From Deltaproteobacteria bacterium (GTDB taxonomy: Bacteria; Desulfobacterota; GWC2-55-46): 7,695 bases of DNA. Positions 5,790 to 7,695 of the stretch are shown here, piece after piece; the stretch's first letter is position 1; every line of letters begins with the position of its first letter. The stretch covers positions 1 through 7,695 of the forward strand of contig JACRNN010000004.1 in NCBI GenBank assembly GCA_016234955.1. Reading direction: 5' to 3'. The notes below the pieces were generated by a model. That model had not been told where the DNA came from. It worked only from the letters and a program-made list of their open reading frames with translations, and searched no databases. Made by a program: the position numbers and the translations under genes.

Positions 5790-5966
5790 ATGCGGTTAAG
5801 CGACCAGGACAGGATAAGGCTCGAAGAGGCCCTGCAGCACATCATCAGGGAGTGGTACATGCATATCGAAGAGTACCCGTACCTGTACAAGTACATCGCG
5901 GCGTCCCTCATCCAGACGGGCATAGTGGACGAGGGGGCCTCGAAGAGACTGACCACCACTCTCTGA
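5790..5966 (+). CDS. Small unrecognised protein (58 aa) between fliP and fliQ
   Basis: ATG 5790 is preceded by AGGAGG (5778-5783) at a 6-base spacing, one of the best ribosome binding sites in the window. The same frame continues open upstream to 5628, but that part runs through the hairpin repeats and has no ribosome binding site, so the short form is preferred. The product has no signal peptide or membrane segment. It starts with a charged stretch (RLSDQDRIRLEEALQHIIRE, residues 2-21), then an aromatic-rich middle (WYMHIEEYPYLYKYIAASLI, 22-41), and looks mainly helical and soluble. I do not recognise the family. It ends 12 bases before fliQ, on the same strand and with similar codon use (AGG, ATA). 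Co-transcription with the export genes is therefore likely, but a flagellar role is only guilt by association. Confidence 0.72.
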   Translation: MRLSDQDRIRLEEALQHIIREWYMHIEEYPYLYKYIAASLIQTGIVDEGASKRLTTTL

Positions 5967-5978
5967 GCGGAAAAACAT

Positions 5979-6248
5979 ATGACCCCGGAATTCGTAACAG
6001 GCATAGGCAAGCAGGCGATTGAGGTGATACTGATGGTGTCCGCTCCGGTCCTCATAGCCGGGATGGCGGTCGGGCTCGCCGTCAGCATATTCCAGGCCGT
6101 CACCCAGATACAGGAGGCCACGCTCTCGTTCGTCCCTAAGATCATCGTGGTCTTTCTCGTCATCCTCTTCCTCTCCCCGTGGATGATGGAGGTGCTTCTC
6201 AGGTTTACGGCGCAGATATTCACGAACATCCCGAATTACGTCAACTGA
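5979..6248 (+). CDS. fliQ: FliQ, flagellar type III export gate protein
   Basis: This 89-residue inner-membrane protein contributes four copies to the FliPQR export gate. Two membrane segments are clear (about 14-36, IEVILMVSAPVLIAGMAVGL, and about 52-74). Between them is the conserved family stretch SIFQAVTQIQEATLSFVPKI (36-55). The length is exactly as expected and the end TAQIFTNIPNYVN is typical. The ribosome binding site is weak (GAGCGGA just after the orf58 stop), so its translation may depend on reading through orf58. Confidence 0.97.
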   Translation: MTPEFVTGIGKQAIEVILMVSAPVLIAGMAVGLAVSIFQAVTQIQEATLSFVPKIIVVFLVILFLSPWMMEVLLRFTAQIFTNIPNYVN

Positions 6249-6265
6249 GGCGGCAATTTTTTAAA

Positions 6266-6307
6266 ATGGAAATCATACGGTTCATCATCGTGTGTCCCTG
6301 GTCTTAA
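6266..6307 (+). pseudogene. Remnant of the fliR 5' end (out of frame with the rest)
   Basis: An ATG at 6266 lies where fliR should begin, 17 bases after fliQ, with GAGGCGG at 6247-6253 as a possible if distant ribosome binding site. It reads MEIIRFIIV, plausible for a FliR N-terminus, then CPWS and a stop at 6305-6307. The recognisable FliR sequence continues in a different frame (starting at base 6292). I read this as the surviving first codons of an ancestral fliR, joined to the body of the gene by a deletion whose length is 1 more than a multiple of 3. Confidence 0.45.
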
Positions 6308-6867
6308 GCCTCCTCGGGGAGATGCTCATAGGCGCGGCCATCGGCCTTTGCGTACGGTTCATATTCTCGGGCATAGAGTTCGCGGGCCAGGTGGCGAGCT
6401 TTCAGATGGGCATAGGGATGGCCAGCGCCTACGACCCGCTCAACAGCGCCCAGGTGACGGTATTCGGCAAGATGCTGAGCATACTGACGCTATTGATATT
6501 CCTGAGCGTGAACGGGCATCTGATGGTGTTGATGGCGCTCTCCAGGAGCTTTGAGGTCATCCCCCCCTACGGGTTCCATCTTTCAAACTCCCTTATGGAG
6601 GGAATGGTCAACTTCTCAAAGGAGATATTCCTGCTCGCCATAAAGTTCTCGGCGCCGGTGATGGCTATCCTCATATTCGTCAACCTCGCCCTCGGGATCA
6701 TGGCCAGGACCGTTCCTCAGCTCAACATGTTCGTGGTGGGGTTCGCGGTCACCATAATGGTGGGGTTCGTCGTCATGGCGCTCTCCCTGCCGGTATTCGA
6801 GACCGCCGTTATAGGCGTGATGGACAGGATGTGGTACGGGATATTCGAGCTTATAAGGGTGATGTAG
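6292..6867 (+). CDS. fliR: FliR, flagellar type III export gate protein, N-terminally incomplete
   Basis: The open frame encodes 191 residues if the GTG at 6292 is used, but there is no ribosome binding site before that codon. FliR forms the FliPQR gate with one copy per gate. Conserved parts are present: GEMLIGAAIGL (9-19), FQMGIGMASAYDPLNSAQVT (37-56), NGHLMVLMALSRSF (74-87) and the hallmark NLALGIMARTVPQLNMFVVG (131-150). Membrane segments lie near 12-30, 61-82, 112-137 and 145-170. In complete FliR proteins (about 255-265 residues) the EMLIGAAIGL-like motif sits near residue 75, not 10. About 60-70 residues, including the first membrane segments, are therefore missing. The rest has no stop or frame break, which suggests a very recent deletion or an assembly/sequence error. 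The stop is 1 base before flhB. Confidence 0.85.
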   Translation: MSLVLSLLGEMLIGAAIGLCVRFIFSGIEFAGQVASFQMGIGMASAYDPLNSAQVTVFGKMLSILTLLIFLSVNGHLMVLMALSRSFEVIPPYGFHLSNSLMEGMVNFSKEIFLLAIKFSAPVMAILIFVNLALGIMARTVPQLNMFVVGFAVTIMVGFVVMALSLPVFETAVIGVMDRMWYGIFELIRVM

Positions 6868-6868
6868 C

Positions 6869-7695
6869 ATGGCGGAACTGGACCAGGAAAAAACAGAACA
6901 ACCCTCGTCGCGAAGGCGCGAACAGGCGCGCCAGGACGGCAGCTTCGCCGTCAGCAAGGAGCTGAGCTCGTTTTTCGTCGTCCTGACGGGTTTGCTGGTC
7001 CTCTATTATTCGGGCCTGTGGATGGTGACCTCGGTGGCGGACTTCATGAAAAAATCATTTTTGCTCCGCCCCTCCGACCTCACGGTCAGGGACGTAAGCG
7101 GCATGTTCCAGGACGTCTCCTACAGGTTCTTCCTTGTAATCGCGCCGGTCTTTTTCATCCCCGTGGTGGGGGCGCTCTCATACGCGCTCCAGAACGGGTT
7201 CGCGTTCACCGGGAAGGGGATAACCCCCCAGTTCTCAAAGCTCGACCCCATTGCCGGGGTAAAGAGGCTGTTTTCCCTCAATTCCGTCGTGGATCTCGTC
7301 AAGTCGCTCGCCAAGATATCCGTCCTGAGCTACGTCGTCTATACCGTCATTTCCAGGGAATGGATGAACCTGCCGTTCCTCCTGGACATGGACGCCATGA
7401 CCTCGATGACGTACATAGGCAGGGTATCCTTCAGGATAATGGTCAAGACCGCCTGGGTGCTGGCCGTGATCGCGGCGCTGGACTATGTCTACCAGAGGTG
7501 GACCTTCGAGAAGAGCCTCAGGATGACCAAGGAAGAGCTCAAAGAGGAGATGAGGGAACTCGAGGGAGACCCGATAGTCAAGGCCAGGATAAAGAGCATC
7601 CAGAGGGAGATGGCCAGGAAGAGGATGATGCAGGAGGTCCCCAAGGCCGACGTCGTGGTGACGAACCCGACCCACATAGCGGTCGCCCTCAGGTA
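6869..7695 (+). CDS. flhB: FlhB, flagellar export switch protein (3' end outside window)
   Basis: 275 codons are visible before the window edge. FlhB is the export-apparatus protein that switches substrate specificity from rod/hook to filament proteins. The start ATG 6869 follows AAGGG (6855-6859) in the end of fliR. The N-terminus, EKTEQPSSRRREQARQDGSF (7-26), then AVSKELS, is the family signature for the cytoplasmic lead-in. Membrane segments fall near 32-54, 86-106, about 148-162 and 190-207, with the conserved loop ITPQFSKLDPIAGVKRLFSL (118-137) between the second and third. The cytoplasmic linker (KSLRMTKEELKEEMRELEGD) leads to the autocleavage motif NPTH at 266-269 (cleavage expected between N266 and P267). 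The site is intact, so the switch function should be normal. About 80-100 residues remain beyond the window. Confidence 0.96.
   Translation, partial: MAELDQEKTEQPSSRRREQARQDGSFAVSKELSSFFVVLTGLLVLYYSGLWMVTSVADFMKKSFLLRPSDLTVRDVSGMFQDVSYRFFLVIAPVFFIPVVGALSYALQNGFAFTGKGITPQFSKLDPIAGVKRLFSLNSVVDLVKSLAKISVLSYVVYTVISREWMNLPFLLDMDAMTSMTYIGRVSFRIMVKTAWVLAVIAALDYVYQRWTFEKSLRMTKEELKEEMRELEGDPIVKARIKSIQREMARKRMMQEVPKADVVVTNPTHIAVALR

Noticed and set aside
6266..6294. Programmed frameshift joining MEIIRFII to the FliR body
   Set aside because: There is no slippery heptamer at the junction, and even a joined product would still lack about 50-60 residues, so a deletion explains the data better.

Overview
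The window is one contiguous stretch of a flagellar gene cluster, with every supported gene on the + strand. It encodes, in order, the C-terminal part of the hook cap FlgD, the hook protein FlgE, then FliL, FliM, FliN, FliO, FliP, a small unrecognised protein of 58 residues, FliQ, an N-terminally incomplete FliR, and FlhB, which runs off the right edge. The DNA is GC-rich with frequent ATA (Ile) and AGG (Arg) codons. Together with the gene order, a sigma-54 type promoter and a FliM that carries a CheY-binding peptide, this suggests a Gram-negative, polarly flagellated-type bacterium, perhaps of the Desulfobacterota/'Deltaproteobacteria' or Nitrospirota kind. That placement is an inference; no marker here fixes the taxon.

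Layout. Bases 1-2151 are the hook module (flgD end, flgE), closed by a strong intrinsic terminator at 2173-2212. Bases 2213-2469 form an AT-richer, gene-free control region. It reads like a textbook sigma-54 promoter: two inverted repeats about 170-195 bp upstream of the predicted start (candidate activator sites), an IHF-consensus site near -70, and a -24/-12 element at 2403-2418. Bases 2466-7695 are the switch and export module fliLMNOP-orf58-fliQR-flhB, with short or overlapping gene junctions, so probably one transcript.

How the genes work together. FlgD caps and guides polymerisation of FlgE into the hook. FliM and FliN form the C-ring that receives CheY-P and sets rotation direction. 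FliL sits beside the stator. FliO assists assembly of the FliP-FliQ-FliR export gate, and FlhB with its NPTH self-cleavage site switches export from hook to filament substrates.

Two places break the ordinary picture. Between fliP and fliQ there is a 158-base gap holding two copies of a REP-like GC hairpin, followed by a small gene with an excellent ribosome binding site. In addition, fliR lacks roughly 60-70 N-terminal residues; a short out-of-frame remnant of its start lies just upstream, which points to an internal deletion or an assembly error.
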